DNA from: Costus lasius
Taxonomy: Eukaryota > Streptophyta > Magnoliopsida > Zingiberales > Costaceae
DNA length: 64,000 bases
NCBI GenBank assembly: GCA_027563935.2
Contig: CM050452.1
Coordinates: 35,038,850-35,102,849 of the forward strand
Direction: 5' to 3'
In this document: positions 43,604-55,983 of the stretch, piece after piece
Layout of the letters: each line of letters starts with the position of its first letter
Numbering within the stretch: the stretch's first letter is position 1
Position numbers and translations under genes: made by a program
Notes under the pieces: generated by a model
What the model was told of the DNA's origin: nothing
Seen by the model: only the letters and a program-made list of their open reading frames with translations
Databases searched by the model: none

Positions 43604-45290
43604 TGAAAGTGGGGTGAAACCCTAATAAGCGCAGATTAAAACAGTAAATTGCATAGCGGAAGCTAGGGTTTCTAAGGATCGCATGTGGCATGAACATATG
43701 ATTAACCTTATGTTTGTAAAGATCAAGTTGTGATCTTACCAAAGCCATTGTCTAGATGGCGGCTTGGAAGCAAGAGGGCGATGTGGCTCTCCTCCAAAGT
43801 GGACGCACACAAGGTGGCGATGGCTTCCTCCCTTGGTGTGAGCCTTGTGCTAGCAAAGCCCTCCAAAGAGTCCTAGATGCGTGAAGGAGATTGAGATGAT
43901 TTTCTTGGCTAACCGAATCTCCTCCTTGGCGTGAAGATCACCCAAGACGAGAGCAAGAAGATGCAAGTCGGCGAGAGAGAGAGAAGACTTCTCACGTTCG
44001 AAAATGTTGGGAGATTCCAACAAGGAAAAACATCTTTCTAAAAATAGAAAGCACTAACTCCACATTCAATTCCCACGTTACCATCGAACTTCATCTCTCA
44101 ATCGAACCATACGTTCACATAAGTGAACCGGTTCAATTTAATTCGGTTCAATTGCATTTGGTTCAAAGACCAAATCAAACCAGCATTGGTTCAGATCTTG
44201 TCAAACCAAATGGCTCAAGATCTAACCATTCATCTCTTGATGCTCCTGATCTTATCGATCAAGCAACAATTCTCTCGATCGAAGCTTACCGATCTCAAGC
44301 CCTAATCAATCAAACATGATCAGACCAGATCTCACTTACAATCAGAGTTTAAACTCCTTTAAACTGAACCAAAACAATTCAGTCCACACGATCTGACATA
44401 AGTAAGCCATATCAACAAATTGTGCGACCCTAAGGGTTTCCTTTAAATGTCGGTAACGATAACTTACGTTATCACGAACAGAGAGGGGTATCTAGCAATA
44501 CATCACTGTCTCCCGATATAAAGGAAAGAGTCTTCCAAGACTACACCCAAACATAGCACAAGTGTGAATTCAATTCACTAGGAATACATGTTTCCTTTGC
44601 CACTTGATGTTCTCGTTGGACAAGCATGTCAAGCCTGTAACTCCAACATGATGAGAATGATTAGATCAGATGAACATAGTCATCTGGGTATGGCCATACA
44701 CTTTCACAACCATCTCATACAGGGGGCCCCTTTAGAACATCACACTCCAAACAAGGAGAAGGCAATCCTATATCTATCACTAGTGTCCTAACATGACTCA
44801 TGCTCATTATCCAAGATAGTCTATAACCATTATATTTCAAATGATATTGAACTACCTCAAGACAATGCCAATCCTCATTTAGAAACACAAGTGATCTCAA
44901 GTCAAAGGAAATATGCCACTTGTTTGCACATAAGTATTATTCACATTGTGACAAGCAATTGAATATCCTAAGTAGTGTCAGTCCAGTACATCCAATGTAC
45001 CTATGAGTCTACATCTTATTCCATGCTCGAAGCATCCTATAAGATTAGAACACATATTAGTCTCAATCATATCAAGGTTGTCTCATGTTCACCAAGATAT
45101 CTCGACTAAGGACAATACTGCATGTCAGCCAAGCTGAACACCATTGAGACATTATTCAGAAGTATACATATAGCAGCAGATAATGCAACAACCTGAATAA
45201 CAACCATTGCCTTTATAAACATAGAGTTTATACATGATACTGATAACAACCCAAGGCCTCAAACATTAGCCTTAAGGGCATACCCCAACA
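43604..45290 (-). repeat. Copia B 5' LTR (1687 bp)
   Basis: In element sense TGTTGGGG to CACTTTCA. It carries the palindromes AGTCTTGGAAGACT (about 44530-44543) and GATAAC-GTAA-GTTATC (about 44458-44473), TATA-like CTATTTTTAG (44038-44047), and ATG GCT TTG (43748-43740) with donor GT at 43739. No ATG between about 44010 and 43748. Confidence 0.95.
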
Positions 45291-46217
45291 TGGTACCACT
45301 GTCAATTTTACACAGTACCAAGTAGGGAAGTCACTCACTATTTTTAAACTTTGGACTCTTTCTTCCCAACAAATAGCAAAATAAATCAAACATCAATTAG
45401 ACTAATCAAGTGATATCAATTCAAGAATCATACTCATATGCTGATTTTATTCAAAAAGTAGCTTTACTTCCAAATTAAATTTCTCAAATAACATATCTCC
45501 CAAAAATTTCACTCATCAACCAAAGAAAAACTTCAAAAGTAGATATGCATAAGAGAAATAAATTTGGCATGATAGGTTTATTCACAAGTTTTGGATTCAT
45601 TCATCATTATCAATAAGAGTCAAACAATTCATCAACATTATTTCCAAAACAGATCAAGGCCACGAATTAATCACAACGCGATGTAGCAATGTCGGACATA
45701 GAGGTTTGAAGAAATCATCTTTCTCAAAAGATTATGGGGTATTGATAAGACGAGGAAAATAGAATGCAAAGTAGTAGGGAAAGTGATACTCACAAAGTTT
45801 TATTTTTCACCATCGTTAGCAGATTTAGCCTCCTTCATATCTCCTTCTCTTTCTTCTTTCTCTCTCCCCTTTTTTTTGTGAAATTATGGCCGTAATATTC
45901 CTTACGGTACTGCCGTAATACTTAAGAAACTCTCGGGAAGGAAAATGCATGAAATACGGTATCGTAAAGACGATTACGGCGGTGTCATATTTGCGCAAAA
46001 TTCAATTTTCCTACAAAAAGAGAGGAAACTTTAATTCTGAAAATAAACTAAAATAAAAGTAATTAAACTAAGCAAGAGTGCTTGGGTTGCCTCCCAAGAA
46101 GCGCTAGTTTAAAGGTTATTAGCTTGACCGTTCGGTACTCGGATTTGATCATGGCTCATCAAGGTAAAAACTTTCCTTTTCTCCAATCTGCTCTTCTTGA
46201 TAATAATGCTTCAATCT
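45291..46217 (-). other. Athila 3' non-coding region
   Basis: Matches the sequence at about 55160-55640 in the deleted unit (GGTACCRCT, CAATTTTRCA, GTGCCAAGTAG motifs). It includes CCGTAA/TTACGG quasi-palindromes at 45893-45985 like those of the LTRs, and the conserved hairpin at 46080-46102. No env-like frame or other gene is seen. Confidence 0.75.
46080..46102 (-). other. CTTGGG-loop-CCCAAG hairpin downstream of Athila pol
   Basis: GCTTGGGTTGCCTCCCAAG forms a six-base stem with a six-base loop. From general knowledge, a sequence reading TTGGGAGGCAACCC downstream of pol recurs widely in plant Athila/Tat elements; I cannot verify this here. Confidence 0.6.
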
Positions 46218-47675
46218 CTAACCATTAACCTTAAATTCTTCTATTTCCTCACTCCATATGTCTACAGCTCCGTAAGGATAGGCTTTCTTTACCTGAAAAG
46301 GACCAGACCATCGAGACTTAAGCTTTCCAGTGAAAAGTCTCAATCCAGAATTAAACAAAAGAACAAAGTCACCTGGTTGGAAGTCTTTTCTGAAAATATG
46401 TCGATCATGCCATCTTTTAGTCCTCTCTTTGTAAATTCTTGCATTTTCATATGTAGAGAGTCTAATCTCATCTAGCTCGTTTAATTGTAACCCCTGTTTT
46501 TCACCCACGTTCTTCAAGTCGAAATTCAGCTTCTTGATTGCCCAGAACGCCTTATGCTCGAGTTCTACAGGAAGGTGACATGATTTTTCATAAATCAATT
46601 GAAAAGGAGACATAACTATGGGTGTCTTGAAGGCAGTCGTCTATGCCCACAATGCATCATCAAGTTTGAATGCCCAGTCTTTTCTAGTGCGTGACACTAT
46701 CTTTTCCAAAATTCCTTTTATTTCTCTGTTTGATATCTCAACTTGACCGCTCGTTTGGGGGTGATAAGGTGTTGCAACTCTATGATTTACCCCATACTTC
46801 CTGAGCATGGATGAGAACTTGTGTTCTATGAAATGCGAGCCTCCATCGCTGATTACTACTCGTGGTGTCTCGTACCGTGGAAAGATAATTTTTTTGAACA
46901 GTTTAACTACAACTCTGGAATCATTTGTAGGGGAAGCAAGAGCTTCAACCCATTTTAAGACATAATCTACTGCTACAAGAATGTACTTGTTACCTCCAGA
47001 ACATGGGAAAGGTTCCATGAAGTCAATTCCCCAAACATCAAATATTTCAACTTCAAGAATATTGGACAGTGGCATCTCATGTCTTCTGTTAATGTTCCCT
47101 GTCTTTTGACATCTATCACAAGACAATATAAAATTTCTAGCATCTTTGAACATTGTGGACCAATAAAATCCTGATTGTAACACCTTAAAAGCAGTCTTTT
47201 CAGTACCGGCATGACCACCATAAGAGGATCCATGGCATCGAAGCAATCTATTTGTAACTTCTTCTTCAGGTACACACTTTCTAAAAATGTCATCTGCACA
47301 TCTTCTAAACACATAAGGCTCATCCCAAAAATAATGTTTCACCTCAGCCAAAAATTTCTTCCTTTGTTGGTAGCTCAAATGAGTAGGAAAAATATTAGCT
47401 ACAAGATAATTCACTATGTCAGCATACCAGGGGGCTCTGAGTTGTTCAATGGCTAAGAGCTGCTCTTCAGGGAATGAATCATTGATCTCATCATTCTTTT
47501 CAGTATCTACCACTATCCTTGAAAGATGATCTGCAACAAGGTTTTCTGATCCCTTTTTGTCTTTAATCTTCAAATCAAATTCTTGCAAAAGTAAAATCCA
47601 TCTGAGTAATCGTGGTTTAGTATCCTTTTTCTGCATTAAGTACCTAACAACTGCATGGTCAGTGTACACTACCAC
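46218..47675 (-). pseudogene. Athila RNase H end and integrase, degenerate
   Basis: In element sense from 47675: the RNase H C terminus ([19 protein letters not shown]), then the integrase zinc domain ([10 protein letters not shown] to CDRCQKTG), the catalytic core ([27 protein letters not shown]) and the C-terminal region. A nonsense TAG at 46641-46643 separates the core from the C-terminal part, which stays in frame to 46218. Upstream, RNase H has TAG codons at 47882 and about 47761 and a further frame change before 47675. No chromodomain, consistent with Athila. Confidence 0.88.
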
Positions 47676-47881
47676 TTTGGAGTTAATTAAGTATGATCTA
47701 AATTTATCAACACAAATACTACAGCTAAAAGTTCCTTCTCAGTGGTAGTGCAATTCCTCTATGTCTCATCCAAAGTCCTACTAGCATAATGGATAACGTA
47801 CAGCCTTTTGTCTTTCTTTTGTCTTAAAACTGCTCCAATTGCATAATCGCTGGCATCACACATGAGTTCAAAGGGTAAATC

Positions 47882-49935
47882 CTAATTTGGAGGCTGAATG
47901 ATAGGTGCTGAAACCAAAGCCTTCTTTAGTTCTTGAAAAGCAGATAAACAATCTTCATCAAAAGAAAAATTTACATCTTTACAAAGTAAATTTGTAAAAG
48001 GTCTAGCAAGCTTAGAGAAATCCCTGATGAATCGCCGGTAGAATCCTGCATGTCCTAGAAAGCTTCGGACCTCCTTCACTGTGGTGGGTGGTTCCAATTT
48101 CTCTATTACTTCAACTTTGGCCTTATCAACTTCAATTCCTCTTTCTGAAATCAAGTGCCCCAAAATTATCCCTTGCCTAACCATGAAGTGACATTTTTCC
48201 CAATTAAGCACAAGGTTAGTTTCTTCACATCTCTGTAAAACCCAAGATAAATTAGCCAAACAAACATCAAAAGAGGAACTATAAACGGAAAAATCATCCA
48301 TAAATATATCCATAAAGTCTTCAATGAAATCAGAAAAGATAGCCATCATGCATCTTTGAAATGTAGCGAGTGCATTACATAAACCAAATGGCATTCTCCT
48401 ATATGTAAAAGTTCCATACGGGCATGTGAAAGTGGTTTTATCTTGATCATCAGGATGTATAGGAATTGAAAAAAACCAGAATATTCATCTAAAAAGCAAA
48501 AGAGAGAATGGTTTGCTAATCTTTCAACCATCTGATCAATGAAAGGTAAAGCAAAATGGTCTTTCCTAGTGGCAGCATTTAGTTTTCTATAGTCTATGCA
48601 CATGTGCCAACTAGTAACAGTTCTAACAGGAATCAATTCATTATCTTTATTTTTCATGACAGTTACCCCTCATTTCTTAGGAACACAATGTACAGGACTT
48701 ACCCATTTGCTATCAGATATAGGATAGATAATACCTGCATCTAGTAATTTCAGAACCTCTTTCTTTACAACTTCTTTCATGGAGGGGTTCAGTCTTCTTT
48801 GGAAATCTGCATGCGGCTTGTGCTCCTCTTCCATCAAGATCATGTGCATACAAAAAGAGGGTTTAATTCCTTTCAAGTCATCAATTGAGTACCTAATCAG
48901 CTTTCTGTGAATTCTTAATTCCTTGAAAAGCAAATATGTCTCCCTTTTCCCTAGCTGTGCATCAACAATAACAGGGTAAGTGGAATCAGGACCAAGAAAT
49001 TCATAACAAAGGTTATCAGGTAAAGCCTTAAGTTCTATTTTTGGAGCCTTTCCTTCTTCACTCTTTTCATTGCCACAAGCACTGCAATTTGATAATTCAT
49101 CAGTCATAGAGTTTGTTTTTTCAAGAGCAAAGTCTAAATCGGTGTCACATTCTTTGGGTTCAATAAATAAATCATGAAGATTATAGCCAATGTCATCTAT
49201 ATCATGTATACTACAATAAGATTCAGAATCTGAAGGGTTTTTCATGGCTTCATGCAAGTCATACTCAATTCTTTCATCCTCAATGTTAAGTGAAAGCTTA
49301 CCATTCTTTACATCAATAAGTGCTCCTACAGTGGCTAAGAACGGTCTACCAAGTATGATGGGGATTTTTGCATCTTCTTCCATCTCAAGAACTACAAAAT
49401 CTACTGGAATGAAATATTTACCTACTTGTATAGGCACATCTTCAAGAATTCCCACGGGGTATTTCACCGAGCGATCGGCGAGCTGCAAAGATATAGAAGT
49501 TGGCTTGAGTTCCCCCATGTCCAATATCCTATAGATAGACAATGGCATTAGGCTCACACTAGCACCCAAATCACATAAGGCTCGGTCAAAAGCCATACTG
49601 CCAATAAAACAAGGGATAGAGAAACTACCTGGATCTTTTAGTTTGGGTGGCACTTTGTTTTGGATAACAGCACTACATTCCTCAGTTAAAGCCACAGTAC
49701 CATAGTCCTCTATTTTTCTCTTATTAGACAATATTTCTTTTAAAAATTTAGCATATGTGGGCATTTGAGATAAAGCTTCAGTAAATGGAATGTTAATGTA
49801 AAGCTTTTTCAAAACATCTAAAAATCGCCCAAATTGTTTGTCTAATTTTTCTTGTACTAACCTTTGGGGAAAGGGTATAGGTGGCCTATAGGGTGTAGGA
49901 GAATTAGGTTTTGAAATATCTTCCTGACACGGCAC
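47882..49935 (-). pseudogene. Athila protease and reverse transcriptase, degenerate
   Basis: In element sense from 49935: the end of gag, protease with D-L-G-A (CDLGASVSLMPLSIY, about 49560), a long linker, then RT. TGA at 48670-48672 interrupts just after CVPKK where relatives have glycine. One base is lost near 48465-48475 in a T run (element sense), shifting the frame in the first part of RT; the next frame carries MPFGLCNA and FMDDFSV (RT active site, about 48300). TAG at 47882-47884 ends it at a tryptophan position. These lesions show the copy is old and inactive. Confidence 0.88.
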
Positions 49936-49956
49936 AACACCTTTAGGTTCACCACC

Positions 49957-51011
49957 CTAGTGAGGTGGCAAACTAGTTTGGGATGGCCCATACACAGAAG
50001 ATTTTTCTAGCTCCAATTCATGGTCGTGTTCATCATCAAGCCCTTTTTTGTTATTCTCAACTCTCCCTTTTTGTTCCTCTAATTTCTTTCCACTTCTAGT
50101 GATGATTGCATTACAGTGTTCATCAGGCATTTGATCTTCTAGGGTTTTGTTGTGAGTAGTTAAGGATTCAACTTGAAAGGCAAGTTGACTAACCATTCTC
50201 TTAAGATCTTCAATTTTTTTTTGTTATGATTTTGCATGAATTGATTTTGACTAGCCATAAACTTGTCAAGCAAAGATTCTACACTAAAAGAATTTAACTC
50301 TTCAGTTAAGGGTTGGCATTCCTCACTCTCATTCTTACCATGATGATGATAATATAGCAGTTCTTCTTCAGGATCCCATTGGTTATGGTTCAAGGACATT
50401 TCTTCAAATAGGGTAAAGGCTTCTTCAATGGTCTTACTCATAAGGGCTCCTCCTGCAGCAGCATCAACAATTAGACGGGTATTATAAAGTAGACCATTAT
50501 AAAATGTATGAATTAAAACCCAATTTTCAAGGCCATGGTAAGGGCACTTCCGTTGTAAATCATTGAATCGCTCCCAAGCCTTGCTTAATGATTCTCCATC
50601 CTTCTGTGTAAAGCTTGTGATCTGATTTCTCAGTTGGATGGTTTTACTTGGTGGGAAATACTTCATTAGGAAAACATTTGACAATTGTTCCCATGTAGTG
50701 AAAGCGCCAGTGGGTCTAGAATGTAGCCAAAATCGCGCTCGGTCCCTAAGAGAAAAAGGAAATAGCCTTAGTTTTAGTGCATCATCGGAAACTCCATAAA
50801 TTTTAATGATATCACAATATTCAATAAAAAGATGTAAATGTTGATAGGGATCTTCAAATGGAGCTCCTCCAAATTGGTTCTGCTGCATCATGGTCAAGAA
50901 GGCGGGATTAATCTTGAAATTATCTACTTCAATAGTTGGTCTGACAATGCTAAAGTGTATTTCTTGTGGTTTAGGGGCTGCATAATCCCTAAGTGATCTC
51001 TGATCTGCCAT
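49957..51011 (-). pseudogene. Athila gag, one frameshift and a nonsense codon
   Basis: Likely start is ATG 51011 (MADQRSL); the open frame extends upstream to 51092 but that part is not gag-like. It holds the Athila gag core (FGGAPFEDPYQHLHLF; RDRARFWL; LSKAWERF; CPYHG). The frame is lost in an A run in element sense at 50213-50222 and continues from about 50211 as MVSQLAFQVE to TAG at 49957-49959, which lies in frame with the protease region downstream. No zinc knuckle seen. Confidence 0.88.
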
Positions 51012-51149
51012 CTGATCTAAATTTTCTATGCACATTAAAGTAGATGGATCAAATAACTCAAGTAAACATAAAAGAATAAAAAGATAGAACATAAATAAAA
51101 CCTAGTCTAGCAATACTCTCAATATTTCCAATATCAACAAAAACCAAGG

Positions 51150-51167
51150 TCCCCGGCAATGACGCCA
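51150..51167 (-). other. Athila primer binding site (tRNA-Asp)
   Basis: In element sense TGGCGTCATTGCCGGGGA, one or two mismatches from the complement of the tRNA-Asp 3' end (TGGCGCCGTTGCCGGGGA), 13 bases after the LTR end at 51181. The deleted unit has its own site at 55960-55977. Confidence 0.85.
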
Positions 51168-52469
51168 AAAACTTATTGTATGTTGTGATCCGCAAATGCA
51201 CGGATACTCGAAGTAATAAAGAAAGATATCGAACCACAGAGACCTTATTGTTAAGTACCAAATAGTTGTATTCTTACTATCTAAGCAATCGAATAATAAC
51301 AAAGCAATGATCGAAAACACACGAAAAGATAATAAGAGAGAAACTGGGACTAGGGTTTCATCCTCCTTGATTCTAATGACTAGATTTAAACAAAAGGTCG
51401 TCAGACTAATCTTATCATGATAAAGACTTAATTTACTTCATAAAGGGATTATCCCACTTTCGTGCAGACAATCATTCAGGGATCAATCCTCGCTTTCGCG
51501 CAAGATCTATCCCAATGCTAAAGGTAAGTAAATCATCAATCAAAGAACTTGAGATCACTTTTGTGCATCCGAATTCTAAGTTTATTGTGTCAAGTGGAAT
51601 CTCAAGGATCACTTTCGTGCATCCGAGACTCAACACAAGTTCTACTTATGGTTCACCAACGTTCCGATCCTCACTTTCGTGCAAGATCTCCATGTTTGAC
51701 AACTCGACTCTACCCTAGATTCAAATTATCATCATGGCAATAAGATCACTAAAATAAAATAATAAAGAACTAACCTAAGAGAGTTCCTAATATGTAATTC
51801 TAGGGTTCCAAGTTCTCAAGCAAGTCACATTTCGGTCCTTATTGCGAGAACTCTAAAACATGAATAATAACATCAATCTATGGAGAATCAAAGACAGACA
51901 ATCACATAAGTAGAATCATCATAATAAAGATTATTCTGACGAAAGAAAAGATTATCTAATCATTAAATATCAAAGTAAATTACACCCATGTCCCAAAATA
52001 TGATTAAGCTAGCATGTAAAGAGAAATACAATAAGCCATAGTTTCAGAAGATCAAAAATCAAATGAAAAGAAGAGTTAAGAAAATACAGCACGACTGTGA
52101 AATATTTCACAGCCGTATTTTGCAAGGAGGCGTCGATGAACAGTGGCGGCGCTTCCCTTTTCTTTGATTTCTTCTCTGATTGAACTCCTTTTTATCCAAA
52201 ACTTCTGGGGTGTTGTCTTCTCCTCCAGGCGAAGCTTCTGCATGAAAATCATGGCCTGAGGTACCCTCTATGCCTCTCGGCGTGAGGCCAAACCCTAACT
52301 ACCTCCCTGTCGATTGCTCCCTCAATACTAGATAAAAATTGGTACTTTCACTTCATGTATCTTCTCCTCTTTAAGATGAGTCCGTAGCATCTTTCAGATC
52401 TCAATTTAGAGGTTTGGATCAAAAGATATGGTTCGCGCAAGTTTTGGGCCCGTAAAAATCGTGTTTTTG

Positions 52470-52840
52470 AATGGAAATTACAGCCGTAAACTACTTTACG
52501 GCAGTGCCGTATTTTGGTTCTATGAACCCTGTGTCAAAATTATGGCCTGTAAAAGTTATTATGGTAGTGCCGTAAAATCTGACGAGTTCTCTGGTCTGAA
52601 ATCTCTGATAAATACGACACCGTGAAATGGATTACGGTCGTGCCGTAAAATCAACAAAAGTCTCTGGTTTGAAATGCTCCAAAATACGGCCCGTGTAATT
52701 CTTTACGGTGGTGCCGTAAAATCAGAAAAATATTCTGGTCTGAAAACTCCCCAAATTACGGCAGTGCTCTGATTTTACGGTATCGTACGAAAATACGATA
52801 CCGTAATATAAAATACGGCACTACCGTATTTTGGTCAGTT
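52470..52840. repeat. Quasi-palindrome array in Athila LTR1
   Basis: About five degenerate units of roughly 72 bp, each holding a core such as TTTACGGCAGTGCCGTA followed by CTCTGGTCTGAAA. Equivalent arrays: LTR2 about 57070-57440, LTR3 about 59140-59500. Confidence 0.85.
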
Positions 52841-53058
52841 GCTCCGATTTGCATGAAATTTGTCGGGTGATCTCCTCTTGATGATGGTAACTCTTCTATG
52901 TCTTCGATTTTTCTTGAAAACGCCTGAAAATAGTGTCTTTTTACCTGAAAATCATGAAAAACTAAAATAGAAGTAGATTTTGCAATATTTGATAATTTTG
53001 GCATAAAAATAAGCAAAAGATCTTCAATTGAGTATGAAAAGATATATAAAATGATACA

Positions 53059-53063
53059 AAATA
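53059..53063. repeat. Target duplication AAATA, left copy (solo LTR F in Athila LTR1)
   Basis: AAATA is repeated at 54748-54752. The empty site is visible in LTR2 at about 57658-57680. Confidence 0.95.
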
Positions 53064-54747
53064 TGTTGGAGTATGCCCTTAAGGCTAATGTTTGAGGCCT
53101 TGGGATTGTAACAGTATCATGTATAAACTCTTTTGTTTATAAAGGCAATGGTTGTTATTCAGTTTGTTACCTTGTCTGCTGTAATAAGTGTACTTCTGAA
53201 TAATGTCTCAAAGCTGTTCAGCTAGGTTGACATGCTATATGTCCTTAGTCGAGATATCTTGGTGAACATGAGACAGCCTTGATATGATTGAGACTAATAT
53301 GTGTTCTAATCTTATAGGATGCTCCGAGCATGGAATAAGATGTAGACTCATGGGTACATTGGATGTACTGGACAGACCCTACTAGGATATTCAATTGCTT
53401 GTCACAATGTGAATAATCCTTGTTTGCACTAAGTGGCACATGTCCTCTGACTTGAGATCACTTGTGTTTCTAAATGATGATTGTCATTGTTTTGAGGTAG
53501 TTCAATATCATTTGAAACATAATGGTTATAGACTATCTTGGATAATGATCATGAGTCAGGTTGGGACACTAGTGATAGATATAGGATTGCCGTCTCCTTG
53601 TTGAAGGAGTGTGATGTTCTATAGGGGCCCCCTAGATGAGATGATTGAGAAAGTGTATGGCCATACCCAGGTGACTATGTTCATCTGATCTAATCATGCT
53701 CATCATATTGGAGTTACAAGCTTGACCCGCTTGTCCAATAAGAACATCCAGTGGCAAAGGATACATGCATGCCTTGTGATGTTGATTCACACTTGTGCTG
53801 TGGTTTGGGTGTAGTCTTGGAAGACTCTTTCCTTTATATCGGGAGACAGTGATGTGTTGCTAGATACCTCTCACTGATCGTGATAACGTAAGTTATCGTT
53901 ACCGACATTTAAAGGAAACCCTCAGGGTCGCACAATTTGATGAAATGGCTTACTTAAGTCAGATCGTGTGGACTGAATTGTTTTGGTTCAGTTGAAAGGG
54001 ATTTAACCTCTGATTGTAAGTGAGATCTGGTCTGATCATGTTTGATTGATTAGGGCTTGAGATCGGTAAGCTTCGATCGAGAGTGTGGATGCTAGATCGG
54101 TGAGATCAAGTGCATCAAGAGATGATCGGTTAGATCTTGAACCATTTGGTTCAAGGGAGATCTAGACCATGGCTTGGCTTGGTTCGATTTGGTCTTTGGA
54201 CCAATTGAAATTGGACCAACTTCAATTGAACCGGTTCACATATGTGAACGCATGGTTCAATTAAGTTTGCGTTTTGGATTAGTTCAAAGCCATGAACGCA
54301 TGGCTTCATGACCTTCCTTTTATGGAAGTCTTGTAACGCCAAAACGCATATGCTTGCCTCAACGGCTCTAATCTTTGGAGCTCTCTCGTGTGTGGCTTGG
54401 AGCTTAGACGAAGAGGAAGAAGAGAGCTTTCGGCCAAGGGAGATATCATCTCATCTTTCCTTTCCAACGATCAAGGACCCTTTGAAGAGCTTTGCTAGCA
54501 CAAAGGATTCAAAGGAGTAAGCCATCTTCATTGTTGTGTGCGTCACCTTTGGAGAAGAAGCATTCGACTCTTTGCTTCCAAGGCTCCATCCACCCATGGC
54601 TATGGTGAGATCTTCTCATGATCTTTCAATTAAAACAAAGTTGATTATATAGAACATGCGATCCTATAGAAACCCTAATTCCGCCCATGCAAGTATTTTG
54701 ATTTGCGCATGCTTAGGGTTTCGCTCCCCCTTGAAGGGGACCCAACA
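53064..54747 (+). mobile_element. Copia solo LTR F (1684 bp)
   Basis: TGTTGGAGTATGCCC to GGGACCCAACA, flanked by AAATA. Like solo LTR D it ends CCAACA, a 6-bp inverted match to its start. It carries AGTCTTGGAAGACT, GATAAC-GTAA-GTTATC, and ATG GCT ATG (54596-54604) with donor GTGAGATC at 54605. An extra ATG at about 54348 lies upstream. Confidence 0.95.
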
Positions 54748-54775
54748 AAATATACTATATATTTTGGTGTCATCA

Positions 54776-55983
54776 AATATATAAGGCTCAAACTTTACTT
54801 GTCCTCAAGCAAAAATCAAAAGTTGATTAAAAGATAAACCTTTTCATGCTCAATAAATTTCTAAAATACAATCATCAATGAAAAATTCCATCAATTGTTT
54901 CACAAAACTTCAAATAAACATATCATTCTTAGAATTCAATCCTCTAGATCCACAACTCAATCAAATAAAACTTTGCAACTTGTATAATAAATAGAATTAT
55001 CAATCTCATGATTTCACCCAGTTTTCAGTTCAAATCTATCATGCTTTTGTTTACAGGAATTAGGTTTCCAAGATCTTTTTCCACACATATTTTTTTTTTA
55101 AAGATGGCATGTACCCACTTAGATACACACTTTTTATTTTTGACTTTAACTCTTATCTTCGGTACCACTATCAATTTTGCATAGTGCCAAGTAGAGGAGT
55201 CTTATTCTTTTTATCTCTTATTATTTTTCATGCATAGACTTCAACCCATGTCTTAGGTACCGCTATCAATTTTACATAGTGCCAAGTAGGGGAGTCTCTC
55301 ACTATTTTTATGGATCTTGGATTCTTATTTCCCTACAAATAGCAAAATAGACTAAACATCTATTAGGTTGATCAATTGATCTCAATTCTCAAATCATACT
55401 CATATACTCATTTTATTCAAAAGAATAGGTTCACCTTAGATCTTATTCCTCAAATAATACATCTACCCAAAATTTCATGCATCAACCACTGTCAAATTTC
55501 AAAGATAGATATGCATTGAAGAAATAAATCTAACATGATAGGGTTTTTCTCTAATCGTGAATTTGAATCCATTCATCATCAATCAATCAAGTCATCAACA
55601 ATATAAAACAAGAATATACTCATCATCATCACAAAATATCATCGTAAACACTAAATATATCATCATGTATACTACAACCATATCGAAGATAGATCATCAG
55701 AATATCGAAATATCATAATACAACCCCATCGAAATAATAGAAATCAGTATCATAATCATAATACAACCACATCGAAGAGAAAAATAAGCATGTGGTCACA
55801 GAGGTGTAAAAGCATCAAACTCAACAATCATGAGATGTAAAGTGATAGATCTAAGAGAAGAAAAGTGTAGATAATCATATCAAATCAAATAATCACTCAA
55901 AATTATGGTACTGCCGTATTTTTCAAAAAACTATTTAATTACTAGATTTAAATAAAAGGTCCCCGGCAACGACACCAAAAACT
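54776..55983 (-). other. Internal region of deleted Athila unit (non-coding)
   Basis: In element sense it starts with primer site TGGTGTCGTTGCCGGGGA (55977-55960) and ends with GAGGACAAGTAAAGTTTGAG just before the LTR. It lacks all coding sequence. It contains two GGTACC-CAATTTT-GCCAAGTAG copies (55160 and 55256) and microsatellite-like ATCATC/ATCATA stretches (55560-55790). Next to the primer site, ACTAGATTTAAATAAAAGGT (55941-55960) is identical to LTR2 sequence near 56182, which looks like a template switch. Confidence 0.75.

Larger units (their letters stand above)
41795..43739 (-). other. Predicted intron in copia B leader (1945 nt)
   Basis: Donor TTG|GTAAGATC (43739-43738) in the 5' LTR, a near-consensus plant donor; acceptor TAG ending at 41795. 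Phase 0, joining ATG GCT TTG to the gag frame. It contains the primer site, tRNA-like segment and both hairpins. Predicted from sequence only. Confidence 0.6.
5385..45290 (-). mobile_element. Copia B, split into three pieces by nested insertions
   Basis: A minus-strand copia element whose pieces are 5385-7788, 27832-28679 (plus duplication) and 41175-45290. Its 5' LTR is 43604-45290. The reading frame continues across each junction once the inserted element and one TSD copy are removed (CACAC for copia C, ATGAA for Gy2). Its 3' end is cut by copia A about a dozen codons from the pol stop, so the last codons, polypurine tract and 3' LTR must lie left of the window. It is inserted in Athila 3' sequence; the right copy of its own target duplication should be TGGTA (45291-45295). 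Confidence 0.9.
51181..54775 (-). repeat. Athila LTR1 (about 1906 bp without solo LTR F)
   Basis: On the plus strand TGTTGTGATCC to GGTGTCATCA. Contents: five CACTTTCGTGCA-like motifs (51459-51690); a roughly 72-bp degenerate repeat with TACGG/CCGTA quasi-palindromes (about 52470-52840); solo LTR F at 53064-54747. It has about 200 bp (around 52200-52435) that LTR2 lacks. No gene seen. Confidence 0.88.
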
